Positions 53,679-63,015 are shown, counted from the first letter of the stretch. The stretch: DNA of 64,000 bases from Labilibaculum sp. (GCA_016342745.1 JAEINT010000016.1:1-64000); one strand, 5' to 3'. The notes: generated by a model not told the origin, from the letters alone. Program-made: numbers and translations.

Positions 53679-55166
53679 ATGAAAAATTTTAAACCTTATT
53701 TATCCTTTTTATTCATACTTGTTTTAATGGGATGTAACGCAAAGCAAAACAAATTGTCAGTTGATGTATACGAAACATCAGCAAGTGGTAATAAACTCAC
53801 AAAAATTACTGAATTTTCTGCAGGAAATGAGGCTGTAACGATTCAAATTTTACCTGATGAAAAATATCAGGAAATCATTGGTTTTGGAGGTTCATTTACC
53901 GAATCATCTGCTTATTTGTTAAATCAATTGAGTAAAGAAAATCGTGAGTTAATTTTGGATGCTTATTTTAGCGATAAAGGAGCTAAATATTCACTTACCC
54001 GTACTCATATTAATTCTTGTGATTTTTCGGTAAGTAATTATTCTTACGCACCTATAGCAGATGATATGATGTTAGAAAATTTTTCTGTCGAAGAAGATAA
54101 AGATGATATCATTCCAATGATAAAAGAGGCTATGGCCATATCTGAAGATGGATTTAAAATTCTTTCTTCACCATGGACAGCTCCACCTTGGATGAAGGAT
54201 AACAAAGATTGGAAGGGTGGTAAGTTATTGCCAAAATACTACGATACTTGGGCACTATTTTTCTCAAAATACATTGAAGAATACAAAAAAGAAGGTATCG
54301 ATATTTGGGGGTTAACTGTTGAAAATGAGCCATTGGGTAACAATAGCAATTGGGAAAGTATGCATTTTTCTCCTGAGGAAATGGTAGAGTTTGTGAGCAA
54401 ACATATGGGGCCAAAATTAAAGGAAGATGGCCACGATGTTAAGATTCTAGGCTATGATCAAAACAGAGATGAGTTAGAAGAATGGGCTGATATCATGTAC
54501 AAGGATGAGGAATCATCTAAATATTTTGATGGAATGGCGATTCACTGGTATGCTAGCACCTATGATTTTATGCCAGAAAGCTTGCAGTATACATACAAAA
54601 AAGCGCCAAATAAGTTAATGATTCAATCGGAAGCTTGTGCAGATTCAGAGATTCCTCATTGGAATGATGATGCATGGTATTGGTCAAAAGAAGCTACAGA
54701 TTGGGGCTGGGATTGGGCACCTGATGATCAAAAACATTTGCATCCAAAGTATGTTCCTGTATATCGTTATGCTAGAGATATTATTGGTTGCATGAATAAT
54801 TACGTGCAGGGTTGGATCGATTGGAACATGGTATTGGATACGCAAGGAGGACCAAACTGGGTTCAAAACTGGTGTCTTGCACCTGTAATTGTAGATCCAG
54901 AAAAAGATGAAGTTTACTTCACGCCTTTGTATCATACCATGGCACATTTCAGCAAGTACATTCGTCCTGGTGCTGTTCGCATTGGTTTTGAAATATCCGA
55001 TAAGGATTTAATGATGACTGCTGCAAAAAATCCTGATGGGTCGATTGCTCTTGTTATTTTGAACATGAAAGAGGAAGCTAAAAATATTAAAATTTCTTTA
55101 GGAGACCGTTCTGTTAATTTACAAATCAATGCTCAGGCATTGCAAACTGTAATTGTACCTGTTTAG
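53679..55166 (+). CDS. GH30 family beta-1,6-glucanase-type lipoprotein
   Basis: This 495-residue lipoprotein (VLMGC) is a GH30 enzyme with a (beta/alpha)8 barrel and a flanking beta-sandwich. Key motifs are IIGFGGSFTES, SPWTAPPWMKDN, TVENEPLG with acid/base Glu217, and IQSEACAD with nucleophile Glu318. The motifs fit the subfamily acting on beta-1,6-glucan and glucocerebroside-like bonds; in a laminarin locus it would remove beta-1,6 side chains. The start is the ATG at 53679 rather than the TTG two codons earlier. It is followed after 36 bases by another clan GH-A gene. Confidence 0.93.
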   Translation: MKNFKPYLSFLFILVLMGCNAKQNKLSVDVYETSASGNKLTKITEFSAGNEAVTIQILPDEKYQEIIGFGGSFTESSAYLLNQLSKENRELILDAYFSDKGAKYSLTRTHINSCDFSVSNYSYAPIADDMMLENFSVEEDKDDIIPMIKEAMAISEDGFKILSSPWTAPPWMKDNKDWKGGKLLPKYYDTWALFFSKYIEEYKKEGIDIWGLTVENEPLGNNSNWESMHFSPEEMVEFVSKHMGPKLKEDGHDVKILGYDQNRDELEEWADIMYKDEESSKYFDGMAIHWYASTYDFMPESLQYTYKKAPNKLMIQSEACADSEIPHWNDDAWYWSKEATDWGWDWAPDDQKHLHPKYVPVYRYARDIIGCMNNYVQGWIDWNMVLDTQGGPNWVQNWCLAPVIVDPEKDEVYFTPLYHTMAHFSKYIRPGAVRIGFEISDKDLMMTAAKNPDGSIALVILNMKEEAKNIKISLGDRSVNLQINAQALQTVIVPV

Positions 55167-55202
55167 TCAAGAGATTAATAAAACCTTTTAAACATCCCTA
55201 CT

Positions 55203-56216
55203 ATGATTAAAAATATTGTATTGATTTTTACAATAAGTGCGCTGCTTATTTCATGTAATAAAATTAAAACTGATAGTATTTCAATTAATGGTAGGGATAT
55301 TTTACGTAACGATTCAGTTTATACAATTAAGGGAATTTGTTATCACCCTGTTCCTAAAGGGAGCGATAATAGAAATTTCGATCGTTTAACGGAAGATTTG
55401 ACTTTAATGCAAGAGGCTGGCATTAATACCATTCGGGTTTATTCCCCAATTATAGATCCTACAGTATTGGATCAGATTCATGAGGCCGGACTAAAAGTAA
55501 TTATCGGTTTCGGTTACAATCAAGGAGGTGAGAATGATATTCTTTCTGGAACTTTTATCGATTACGTAAATACGTTCAAGAACCATGAGGCAATCCTGTT
55601 ATGGGAATTGGGTAATGAATACAATTATCATCCAGAGTGGTTTGAGGGAGACATGAAAAATTGGTATTCAGCTTTGAATAATGCTGCAAAATTGATTCAC
55701 GAAAACGATCCTTCTCATCCTGTGACAACAGCACATGGAGAATTACCAGATTCATTGGCCATTAATATGTGTCCAGATATTGATGTTTGGGGAATGAATG
55801 TCTATCGTTGGGACAATCCGGAAGAGATATTTTCGCAATGGAGTGTGATTAGTAGCAAGCCAATGTACCTTTCTGAAGCTGGGGCAGATAGTTATATGAC
55901 TATTGAAAAGAATGGATACGACAAAGGAGTTAATGAATTGGCTCAAGCAGATGCAACAGCCAATATTTTAGAGGTCACCTTTCGAAATCGTGAAATTTGT
56001 TCAGGAGTTACCTTATTTGCTTTTATTGATGAATTGTGGAAAGCTGGTAACAATGATTTATTAGATACAGGAGGATGGGCACCTAATAGCAGTGGAGTTC
56101 CGTATGATGGAGCCCCAAATGAAGAATATTGGGGAATTGTTGATATTGATCGAAATAAGAAAAAGGCGTTTCAAATAGTAAAAGAGAAGTACATCAATTT
56201 ATCGAAGTCAAAATAG
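55203..56216 (+). CDS. Clan GH-A glycosidase-like lipoprotein, family unassigned
   Basis: The 337-residue lipoprotein (LLISC) has a beta/alpha-barrel pattern: VYTIKGICYHPVPKG, NTIRVYSPI, KVIIGFGYNQGG, and two candidate catalytic glutamates at strand ends, Glu139 in WELGNEYNYH and Glu225 in YLSEAGAD. This layout is shared by GH2 barrels, GH5, GH17 and the GH72 glucanosyltransferases, and I cannot place it in one of them. The GYNQGG and NEYNYH motifs hint at glucan-elongating or branching enzymes but are not diagnostic. It is embedded between GH30 and the mutarotase-fold gene and is surely part of the glucan locus. Confidence 0.75.
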   Translation: MIKNIVLIFTISALLISCNKIKTDSISINGRDILRNDSVYTIKGICYHPVPKGSDNRNFDRLTEDLTLMQEAGINTIRVYSPIIDPTVLDQIHEAGLKVIIGFGYNQGGENDILSGTFIDYVNTFKNHEAILLWELGNEYNYHPEWFEGDMKNWYSALNNAAKLIHENDPSHPVTTAHGELPDSLAINMCPDIDVWGMNVYRWDNPEEIFSQWSVISSKPMYLSEAGADSYMTIEKNGYDKGVNELAQADATANILEVTFRNREICSGVTLFAFIDELWKAGNNDLLDTGGWAPNSSGVPYDGAPNEEYWGIVDIDRNKKKAFQIVKEKYINLSKSK

Positions 56217-56236
56217 CCTTTATCAAGCTCTAAAGA

Positions 56237-57196
56237 ATGAAAAAAACATTATTCTTATTACTGATATGTTACGCATTTATAAGTAATGCTCAGCAGAAAA
56301 AAGATACGAACATGGCACACATCCTACAAAATGAAAATCTAGAAATTTGCATTGATTTACCATTGGAAAATTACCAATTTTCGAGATTCGATTGGACAGG
56401 AAAAATTACGGCAGTAACATATAAAGGAATTCCTGTTTCTACTCAAGAAAAAATTGATGGAGACAAAGAGAATATTTATGGCAATGGATTTTATAACGAA
56501 TTTGGCATTGAAATTCCTGTTGGCTTTGATGATATTGATGAAGGAGAACGCTTTCCTAAAATAGGTGTGGGATCATTAACGAAAGAAGGAGAGACCTATG
56601 CTTTTAGTAAGGCTTATGAAATTAAGCCAGCTAATTTTAATGTAATTAAAGATACCAACAAACTAATTGTTGAATGTGAATCATCGATGGTTAACGGCTA
56701 TTCTTATGTGTTACGAAAAGAAATAGAACTATTAGAAAGTAGTTTTGTAATTCGATATGAGTTAAAAAATACTGGTGTAAAAACCATTACAACGAATGAG
56801 TACTGTCATAATTTTTTAGCCATCAATAAAGAATTAATGGGTAGCGATTACATCCTAAAATTCCCATTCGATCTCAATACCGACTTATTTGACGCTGCAA
56901 TTAATCCAGAAGGAAAAGTGTTGGTTCAGAAGGATCAATTTACCTTTAATAGCACGCCTGAAGAACAATTTTTTTACGGTAATCTTTCAGCTAATAAAGA
57001 AGTTGCTGCCAGTTGGGAATTGATCAATACAAAAAGCAAAATAGGAATCAGCGAAACAGGAAGCTTTACAACCAACAAGATTAACCTTTGGGGATGGAAA
57101 CATGTAATCAGTCCTGAGTTATTTTATGATATCAACCTAAAACCAAATCAGGAAACTGAGTGGAGTAGAACATATAATATATTTGAAATAAAGTAA
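56237..57196 (+). CDS. Exported galactose-mutarotase-fold protein of unknown function
   Basis: The 319-residue protein has a Sec signal peptide (LICYAFISNAQ) and an all-beta sequence like the aldose-epimerase/mutarotase superfamily: LPLENYQFSRFDWTGKI, NGFYNEFGIE, a central RYELKNTGVKTITTNEYCHNF (key words RYELKN and NEYCHNF), and late NLWGWKHVISPELF. His in NEYCHNF and the late Glu in SPELF are candidate sugar-binding or catalytic residues. It could interconvert anomers or bind glucan ends in the periplasm. It lies 20 bases after the clan GH-A gene and is the last gene of the run before a terminator. Confidence 0.65.
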   Translation: MKKTLFLLLICYAFISNAQQKKDTNMAHILQNENLEICIDLPLENYQFSRFDWTGKITAVTYKGIPVSTQEKIDGDKENIYGNGFYNEFGIEIPVGFDDIDEGERFPKIGVGSLTKEGETYAFSKAYEIKPANFNVIKDTNKLIVECESSMVNGYSYVLRKEIELLESSFVIRYELKNTGVKTITTNEYCHNFLAINKELMGSDYILKFPFDLNTDLFDAAINPEGKVLVQKDQFTFNSTPEEQFFYGNLSANKEVAASWELINTKSKIGISETGSFTTNKINLWGWKHVISPELFYDINLKPNQETEWSRTYNIFEIK

Positions 57197-57234
57197 GAAG
57201 CTTTTAGATTCAATTATAATACATGATTATTTTT

Positions 57235-57256
57235 AAAATCAGCCTTGATTTTTTTT
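57235..57256 (+). terminator. Terminator ending the glycosidase run
   Basis: AAAATCA (57235-57241) pairs with TGATTTT (57246-57252), followed by four more T residues. A second stem (TTTTTGG 57264-57270 with CCAAAAA 57277-57283, extended by CTTC/GAAG) and a third (TTGGGC 57297-57302 with GCCCAA 57308-57313) follow, so the message end is heavily structured. Confidence 0.65.
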
Positions 57257-57387
57257 GCTTCGTTTTTTGGATCAAGCCAAAAAGATGAAGTCGGGTTTGG
57301 GCGGATAGCCCAATACTAGCGGTAAATAGCACATTAATTAGAATTAAAATAAAGATTTTACGGTTTTATTATATCTGTAGACCGAAA

Positions 57388-57480
57388 ATGGAGGTAGTTC
57401 CTATTTCTAAAATGCCGATGGTAAAAACAAAGTAGGAGCCCATCCGGCTTGAGGATAAAAAGATCGAATAGTGGAACTAT
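57388..57480 (+). other. Structured leader before the last GPH transporter
   Basis: Within the 320-base gap, GCCGATGG (57413-57420) can pair with CCATCCGGC (57439-57447) with a bulge, TTCCTA and TAGGAGC lie outside it, and AATAGT/ACTATT forms a small stem near 57467-57482. This could be a leader RNA for the gene at 57517. It matches no riboswitch class that I recognise, and no gene lies in the gap. Confidence 0.3.
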
Positions 57481-57516
57481 TAGATTAAAACTTTAGAATA
57501 AAAGGAACAAACAGCA

Positions 57517-58878
57517 ATGAAAGAAACAGACTCAAAATTATCATTAAAAGAAAAAGTAGGTTACAGCCTAGGCGATACAGCCTCCCATTTTGTATGGGAT
57601 ATGGTAGGCTTCTGGATTCTAATTTTCTATACCGATACCTTTGGAATCTCCGCAGCGGCAGCAGGAACCATTATGCTAATTGCTCGTTTTTGGGATATGA
57701 TTAGCGATCCAATTATGGGAATTATTGCTGACAGAACAAATACACGTTGGGGAAAGTTTCGACCTTATATTTTGTGGATGGCTTTACCCTATAGTGTACT
57801 AGCAGTATTAACCTTTACCACACCAGATTTAGGTCCAACAGGTAAGGTAATTTATGCTGGTGTTACCTATATGTTATTAATGACGGTTTTTACAGCAATT
57901 AACCTACCTTATTCTTCTTTAGGAGCAGTTATGACTTCCGATTCTTACGAGCGTGCTGGTTTGAATTCATATCGATTTATTTTTGCATTCGTTGGTCAGT
58001 TTATTGTTTCGGGTACAGCACTTTCATTGGCTCTATATTTTGGAGGTGGAGATAATGCAAAAGGATATCAGTACACGTTAATTTTATTTTCTATTATCAG
58101 TTTTGCGTTGTTCATGATTACTTTTAAAACGACAAAAGAGCGTGTGCAACCACCTAAAGAACAGAAAGAAAATTTAAAAGAGGATTTCAAAAACTTGTTT
58201 AAAAATAGACCTTGGGTGATCTTATTCTTTGTTGGAATCATCTCATTCATCATGTTTGCAATGCAGAATTTATCCATTGCATACTATTTTAAATACTATA
58301 TAGGAAATGAAGAAAATGTTCAATTGTTTAATGTGATTGGAACTATTGCTTTAATTGTAGCAATTCCTTTCTCAAAACCATTGGCAAAGAAATTCGGTAA
58401 AAGAAATGTGTTTTTGGCTAGCTCTTTACTTTCCGGATTTTTCTTCATCTGCCTATACCTTCCAGGTGCCGATAATATTATTTCGATTTATACCTTTAAT
58501 ATTCTGGCTAAAATGGCTTATGCACCTGCTGTGCCTTTGTTGTGGACTATGCTGGCCGATACAGCCGATTATTCAGAATGGAAAACCGGAAGAAGATCAA
58601 CAGGATTGGTGTTTTCTGCGGCAACTTTTGCTCAAAAAGCAGGTTGGGGAATTGGTGGAGCCTTAGCAGGTTGGATGCTTGCGATATTTAAATTCACACC
58701 TAATGTGGAGCAAACAGAGACTGCAATTACTGGAATTAAGCTAATGATTTCGGTTATCCCAGGAATTTTATACATGTCATGTGCAATTCTATTGTATTTC
58801 TATACTATCGATCATGAAACTTGTGTTGTTATGAAATCAGATTTGGATCAGCGAAGACTTGCTGAAACTACAAAGTAA
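57517..58878 (+). CDS. GPH-family MFS glycoside transporter (second copy in the locus)
   Basis: This 453-residue carrier has about twelve membrane helices and the GPH signature FWDMISDPIMGIIADRTNTRWGKFRP (key residues DP, AD and RWGKFRP). The second half has the conserved MLADTADYSEWKTGRRSTG, typical of MelB-like sugar:cation symporters. It is set apart from the main operon by a 320-base structured gap and its own terminator, so it may be expressed separately. Substrate is probably a glucoside or oligosaccharide from the glucan locus. Confidence 0.91.
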   Translation: MKETDSKLSLKEKVGYSLGDTASHFVWDMVGFWILIFYTDTFGISAAAAGTIMLIARFWDMISDPIMGIIADRTNTRWGKFRPYILWMALPYSVLAVLTFTTPDLGPTGKVIYAGVTYMLLMTVFTAINLPYSSLGAVMTSDSYERAGLNSYRFIFAFVGQFIVSGTALSLALYFGGGDNAKGYQYTLILFSIISFALFMITFKTTKERVQPPKEQKENLKEDFKNLFKNRPWVILFFVGIISFIMFAMQNLSIAYYFKYYIGNEENVQLFNVIGTIALIVAIPFSKPLAKKFGKRNVFLASSLLSGFFFICLYLPGADNIISIYTFNILAKMAYAPAVPLLWTMLADTADYSEWKTGRRSTGLVFSAATFAQKAGWGIGGALAGWMLAIFKFTPNVEQTETAITGIKLMISVIPGILYMSCAILLYFYTIDHETCVVMKSDLDQRRLAETTK

Positions 58879-58896
58879 TTTGTTTGATGTTGATGA

Positions 58897-58961
58897 AGGT
58901 GAAGGCATTCACCTGCATTCGTTTTGGTAAAGATCACCTCGTTAAGAGGTGGTCTTTTTTT
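58897..58961 (+). terminator. Tandem hairpins with terminator after the GPH transporter
   Basis: A small stem AGGTGAA/TTCACCT (58897-58903 with 58908-58914) precedes a strong one: AAAGATCACCTC (58929-58940) with GAGGTGGTCTTT (58946-58957), one G-T pair and then a T-run. This closes the glucan locus. Confidence 0.9.
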
Positions 58962-59107
58962 ATAGCTTAATTTGAAAGGGAGTAATTTGAAGTTTTTTAT
59001 AAAAGTTAAGGAATCATAAGAATAGCTTATTTTAAATAATCTTTTTGGCATACACATTTCAAGTATTTTTCGTAATTTGATTTAATTGTTATTATAGATC
59101 AATAAAA

Positions 59108-62014
59108 ATGTACACGAAATACGCCCAAAAACTTGCAGATTCACTCCGTCCATGTGAGAGTATGATTTCTACTTTGTTAGAAACAATTGAGAAAATTGAA
59201 TCAGCTAAAGAGGAGAATAGAAACGAAAATGAATATTTAAATAATAGTAATAAATTTAGGGCTTACCTACAAGATCACTATAATGAAGTCGTTAAGATAA
59301 ATGCAATTGAATTTTTTGATGATTTCACTGAAATTACGGAATACATTTCCACTTTTGAAGAAAATGTTAAACTTATTCAGGAACGCGATCGTTTCTATCC
59401 GCAAGCGTCGGATAAATTTATTCTAAAAGTTAGAAAGCTGTGGAAACGATTCTTTCTTAAAATAAATTGGTCGTTTATAAGTGGAATTAATTTCATTAGA
59501 GGCCTGTTTAAGAAAACGGCTATTCCAAAGCAATTCTGGAATCATAAGGTTAAGGAGCAGCAACTTGCAGGACTGGTTTATCGTGTGATATTTTTGGAGA
59601 AGCTTAATTTGATGTTTGCCGATGTTCTGCAGTACAGACAAGAAATTTTTCAAAGAATAAAAGCTATCGATTGTTCTATTGAAGCGCAAGTATTGTTGAA
59701 AGGCCATTGGAAAGAGAATGATTTTAAGAACGAATTACGCGAGTGTGCTGAGGATATTAAGGTTAGAAAGAAAGAGATTGAACTCTTTTTTAATGAGTTA
59801 AAGAAGGAGCTTGATGAGTATTATAAGAAACTACAAAAAATAGCAGGAACCATTGAATTTCCATCTCGAAAATTTAAAACAGGAAGAGTAACGAAAAAAG
59901 CAAATCGACAAATAAAGATACAGAATGGATTGTTGAATAATTTTGAACGTCGAGCATTCGCATTATTTGAGCATTGGCGCTTGGTTTATGAAATTCGCTT
60001 TGCGAATTTGTCTGTTACCGATCATTTCAATTCTAAGGAAAAAGAGTTGAAAAGAGTGTTTGATGAGGTTTTAGTTAAAAAGGATACTGCTTTTGTAGAA
60101 CTATTAGAATCTGCTTTTGAAAAAATAGCTGAGAAAAAAGACCTCGCACATGTTCAGGATGAACTTTTATCTCGAGAATTGTTAAAAGAGGGTATTCCTG
60201 CTTACATCGAGAAGTTAATGGAGACTGATTTTGTTACTCATTTAGAGGAACTCAAGAATACTTGCAAGGAAGAGTTTGGAAATACAAAAGCGAATTATCT
60301 GCTTCCATCCAAAAAGTCGTGGGATAAAGATCCTGGAGTACCAAAACTACGAGCAACCAATGTGTTGGATATTGTTCGTGGTTGTTTGGCAGAATCCGTA
60401 GAGGAGAATATTGTAAAGCAAAAAACAGAACTTATTAGTGGAATTCAATTGTCTTTATCCAATGCCGAAGAATTAACAGGTGTAGTTGAGTATGCTTTGG
60501 AGTATTACAATACAAAAGATGTAGAAGATGAAGCTGATCAGCATGCGGAATTTACAAATGGTATCGAAAGAGCTATAAAAAAAGCAAAGGAAAACAAGCA
60601 GCATGATCGTAGTCTTTCGAGTACTTTAGAGGATGAACTTGGTAAAATAAACAGTTCTTTTATTGGAGAGATTACAAATGCTATTTCACTCGATAATTTA
60701 AACCAAAAACAAACCGAAATGATTCGTAAAAAGCGAATTCGAGATGCTCGGAACATCTTAATTACGGGTCTTGTATTTGGAAAGGAATTATTCACCAAGT
60801 CTCATACTCGTGTTCTTGGGTTGATTAAGCAGGCACGGGAGAAATACACAGCTTATCGTGAAGTTTTGGGTTTGTCAGATAAATCTGAAACCATAGGGAG
60901 TGAACTGTCAAATTATCTTTCAGAAACGGAGAAGGCTATTGCCCGCTTGCCGCTCATGTATCAGAGGTTATTTAAAATCACCCCCTTAACCAATGCTAAG
61001 TTTCGAATTGAAAGACCTCAGGTTATTCAACAATTGGAAACAGCCTATAGTAACTGGACCAATGGAAAATTTGCTCCAACATGTTTAGTAGGAGAAACAG
61101 GGAGTGGAATGACATCTACAGTTAATATATTTGAGGAAAGGTTTAGCCATCAGTATACTTTTTACCGTTTTAACATGGAATATAGAATCGTTACAGAAAA
61201 TGATTTTATTCAATTTATGAAAGTCGTTTTTACTGATGTTAAGTTTGAAAGTTTAGATGAATTGATTGAGGAAATTAATAAATTAAAAGGAAGACGAGTG
61301 GTTGTTATAGAAAACGTGCAACAATTATTTATCCGGAAAATGAATGGGTTTAATAATCTGTCTTTATTTTTCAAATTAATATCTCAAACCAATAGTAAGG
61401 TGTTTTGGTTAAGTACTTGTTTACTTTATACATTTAAGTATCTGGATCATACTATGAAAATGCACGATTATTATGGACATGTAATTAATTTAGATACTTT
61501 GAATAAGGATGATATAACAGATGTAATTACCAAAAGACACAAGTTTAGTGGGTTTAAATTGAACTTTTTAGAACCAAATAATTTCAATCCTAAAAGAGGC
61601 TATAAGAGAATGTCAAATTCTCAGAAACAAGTTTACTTACAAGAAGATTATTTTAAGCGTTTATACAATTATTCACAAAATAACCTTTCACTGGCCTTGT
61701 TGTTTTGGATGCGTTCCATCGTAAATGTAGAAGACAATGTATTTGATTTGCAATACAGACATTTAGATTATTCATTTTTCACTTCTTTAAGTAATATTCA
61801 GGTAGTTAGCTTGCACTCATTTTTACTGCATGGCTCTTTAAGTTTGGATGAGCATGCAGATATTTTAGGATGGCAAAAAGAGGAGAGTTTTGCTCATTTG
61901 ATGGTCTTCGTTGATGATGGTATCCTAATGAGAAAAGAAAATTACTATTTGATAAATCCACTAGTTTATCGTCAGCTTGTTAATCACCTTGATGTTTTGA
62001 ATTATGTGCATTAA
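59108..62014 (+). CDS. Large coiled-coil protein with degenerate P-loop NTPase domain
   Basis: This 968-residue protein has a long helical, Lys/Glu-rich N-terminal and central region (about 1-620) with coiled-coil character and no clear membrane helix. An AAA/STAND-like NTPase domain follows at about 640-850: Walker A-like GETGSGMT at 662-669 has Met668 where the catalytic Lys should be, and Walker B-like VVVIEN (731-736) has Glu-Asn instead of Asp-Glu. The C-terminal 100 residues look like a winged helix. I do not recognise the family. The MscS channel gene starts 34 bases after its stop, so the two are probably one operon and may work together at the membrane. Confidence 0.75.
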   Translation: MYTKYAQKLADSLRPCESMISTLLETIEKIESAKEENRNENEYLNNSNKFRAYLQDHYNEVVKINAIEFFDDFTEITEYISTFEENVKLIQERDRFYPQASDKFILKVRKLWKRFFLKINWSFISGINFIRGLFKKTAIPKQFWNHKVKEQQLAGLVYRVIFLEKLNLMFADVLQYRQEIFQRIKAIDCSIEAQVLLKGHWKENDFKNELRECAEDIKVRKKEIELFFNELKKELDEYYKKLQKIAGTIEFPSRKFKTGRVTKKANRQIKIQNGLLNNFERRAFALFEHWRLVYEIRFANLSVTDHFNSKEKELKRVFDEVLVKKDTAFVELLESAFEKIAEKKDLAHVQDELLSRELLKEGIPAYIEKLMETDFVTHLEELKNTCKEEFGNTKANYLLPSKKSWDKDPGVPKLRATNVLDIVRGCLAESVEENIVKQKTELISGIQLSLSNAEELTGVVEYALEYYNTKDVEDEADQHAEFTNGIERAIKKAKENKQHDRSLSSTLEDELGKINSSFIGEITNAISLDNLNQKQTEMIRKKRIRDARNILITGLVFGKELFTKSHTRVLGLIKQAREKYTAYREVLGLSDKSETIGSELSNYLSETEKAIARLPLMYQRLFKITPLTNAKFRIERPQVIQQLETAYSNWTNGKFAPTCLVGETGSGMTSTVNIFEERFSHQYTFYRFNMEYRIVTENDFIQFMKVVFTDVKFESLDELIEEINKLKGRRVVVIENVQQLFIRKMNGFNNLSLFFKLISQTNSKVFWLSTCLLYTFKYLDHTMKMHDYYGHVINLDTLNKDDITDVITKRHKFSGFKLNFLEPNNFNPKRGYKRMSNSQKQVYLQEDYFKRLYNYSQNNLSLALLFWMRSIVNVEDNVFDLQYRHLDYSFFTSLSNIQVVSLHSFLLHGSLSLDEHADILGWQKEESFAHLMVFVDDGILMRKENYYLINPLVYRQLVNHLDVLNYVH

Positions 62015-62048
62015 ATCCATTTTACTTAGAATATTTGTAATAAATAAT

Positions 62049-63005
62049 ATGAAACAATATATCAATCTAATACTTGTGTTTGGAAGCTTCTTGTTGTATT
62101 TTCAGGAAGCGCAAGGTCAAAATATATCTAATGATTCAGTTGGCAAAACAGAACTTGTAGTTGATTCTATTAGTAAGTCAACAAAGGATGTAGTCAAAAC
62201 ATTAGAGAAAAAATTAAATCCTCCTGATGTATCAGAAATAGTCTCTTTTACCAAAATATTTTGGGCATTGGTTTTTATAGCTATTGGCTATTTTATTATC
62301 CGTTTTTTAACTCGAACAATAGAGATTTGGTCTGAGAAAAGTCCCGATCGAAGGGTAAAAGGAAAGGCCATAGTTCCAGTTGTAAAAATTGTCTGCTGGA
62401 TGGTAATTGGCTATCTAATTGTTCGGGGCATATTTCGCCCTCCTGTTGAATCACTAATTGCATTTGGAGCATCAATTGGAGTTGCTGTTGGTTTTGCAGC
62501 TCAGGATATTCTTAAAAATATTTTTGGTGGTTTTGTAATTCTCATCGATAGGCCTTTTAAAATTGGAGATAAGATTGAAGTGGGAAGTACGTACGGAGAA
62601 GTGCTTGATATGTCTTTACGATCAACACGTATTCATACTGCAGATGATTCCCTGGTAACTGTACCCAATGGTGAGTTAATGAACCAATCCATTTCAAATT
62701 CAAATTCAGGAGAAACGAATTGTCAGGTTGTTGCAGAAATATACTTACCGATCACAATTGACACGCACAAGGTCCGAAAAATTGCTACAGAGGTAGCTAA
62801 AGTGTCAAAATACATCTATTTGGTGAAGCCAATTGCAGTAATTTTCGTAAATGATATCAAGCATGATAAGTTGTGTTACAAAATGCGACTAAAGGCTTAT
62901 GTGATGGATATTCGTTTCGAGTTTGCTTTTAAAAGTGAACTTACCGAGAATGTGATCAAAGAATTGCTTGAATCAAATATTCTTTCATCAGAGAATTCGA
63001 TATAA
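62049..63005 (+). CDS. MscS-family mechanosensitive ion channel
   Basis: The 318-residue protein has a signal peptide (LYFQEAQGQ), a periplasmic linker (about 20-70), three membrane helices (IFWALVFIAIGYFIIRFL, VVKIVCWMVIGYLIV, and the pore helix FGASIGVAVGFAAQDILKNIFGGFVILIDRPF, noted by its Gly/Ala pattern) and the cytoplasmic beta domain with GDKIEV and VPNGELMNQSI. It would open under membrane tension to release solutes during osmotic downshock. The ATG at 62049 is chosen because the in-frame ATG at 62004 overlaps the preceding gene and puts 15 residues ahead of the signal peptide. It lies downstream of the P-loop protein gene. Confidence 0.93.
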   Translation: MKQYINLILVFGSFLLYFQEAQGQNISNDSVGKTELVVDSISKSTKDVVKTLEKKLNPPDVSEIVSFTKIFWALVFIAIGYFIIRFLTRTIEIWSEKSPDRRVKGKAIVPVVKIVCWMVIGYLIVRGIFRPPVESLIAFGASIGVAVGFAAQDILKNIFGGFVILIDRPFKIGDKIEVGSTYGEVLDMSLRSTRIHTADDSLVTVPNGELMNQSISNSNSGETNCQVVAEIYLPITIDTHKVRKIATEVAKVSKYIYLVKPIAVIFVNDIKHDKLCYKMRLKAYVMDIRFEFAFKSELTENVIKELLESNILSSENSI

Positions 63006-63015
63006 TACAAAAGAA

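Noticed and set aside
57258-57290. Possible insertion-sequence end or REP-type repeat (TTTTTGG/CCAAAAA with CTTC/GAAG)
   Set aside because: There is no transposase, no second copy in the window and no target duplication; it is better explained as part of the structured message end.
62004-62048. Longer N-terminus for the first MscS gene
   Set aside because: It overlaps the preceding gene and places residues in front of a clear signal peptide that begins at the ATG at 62049.
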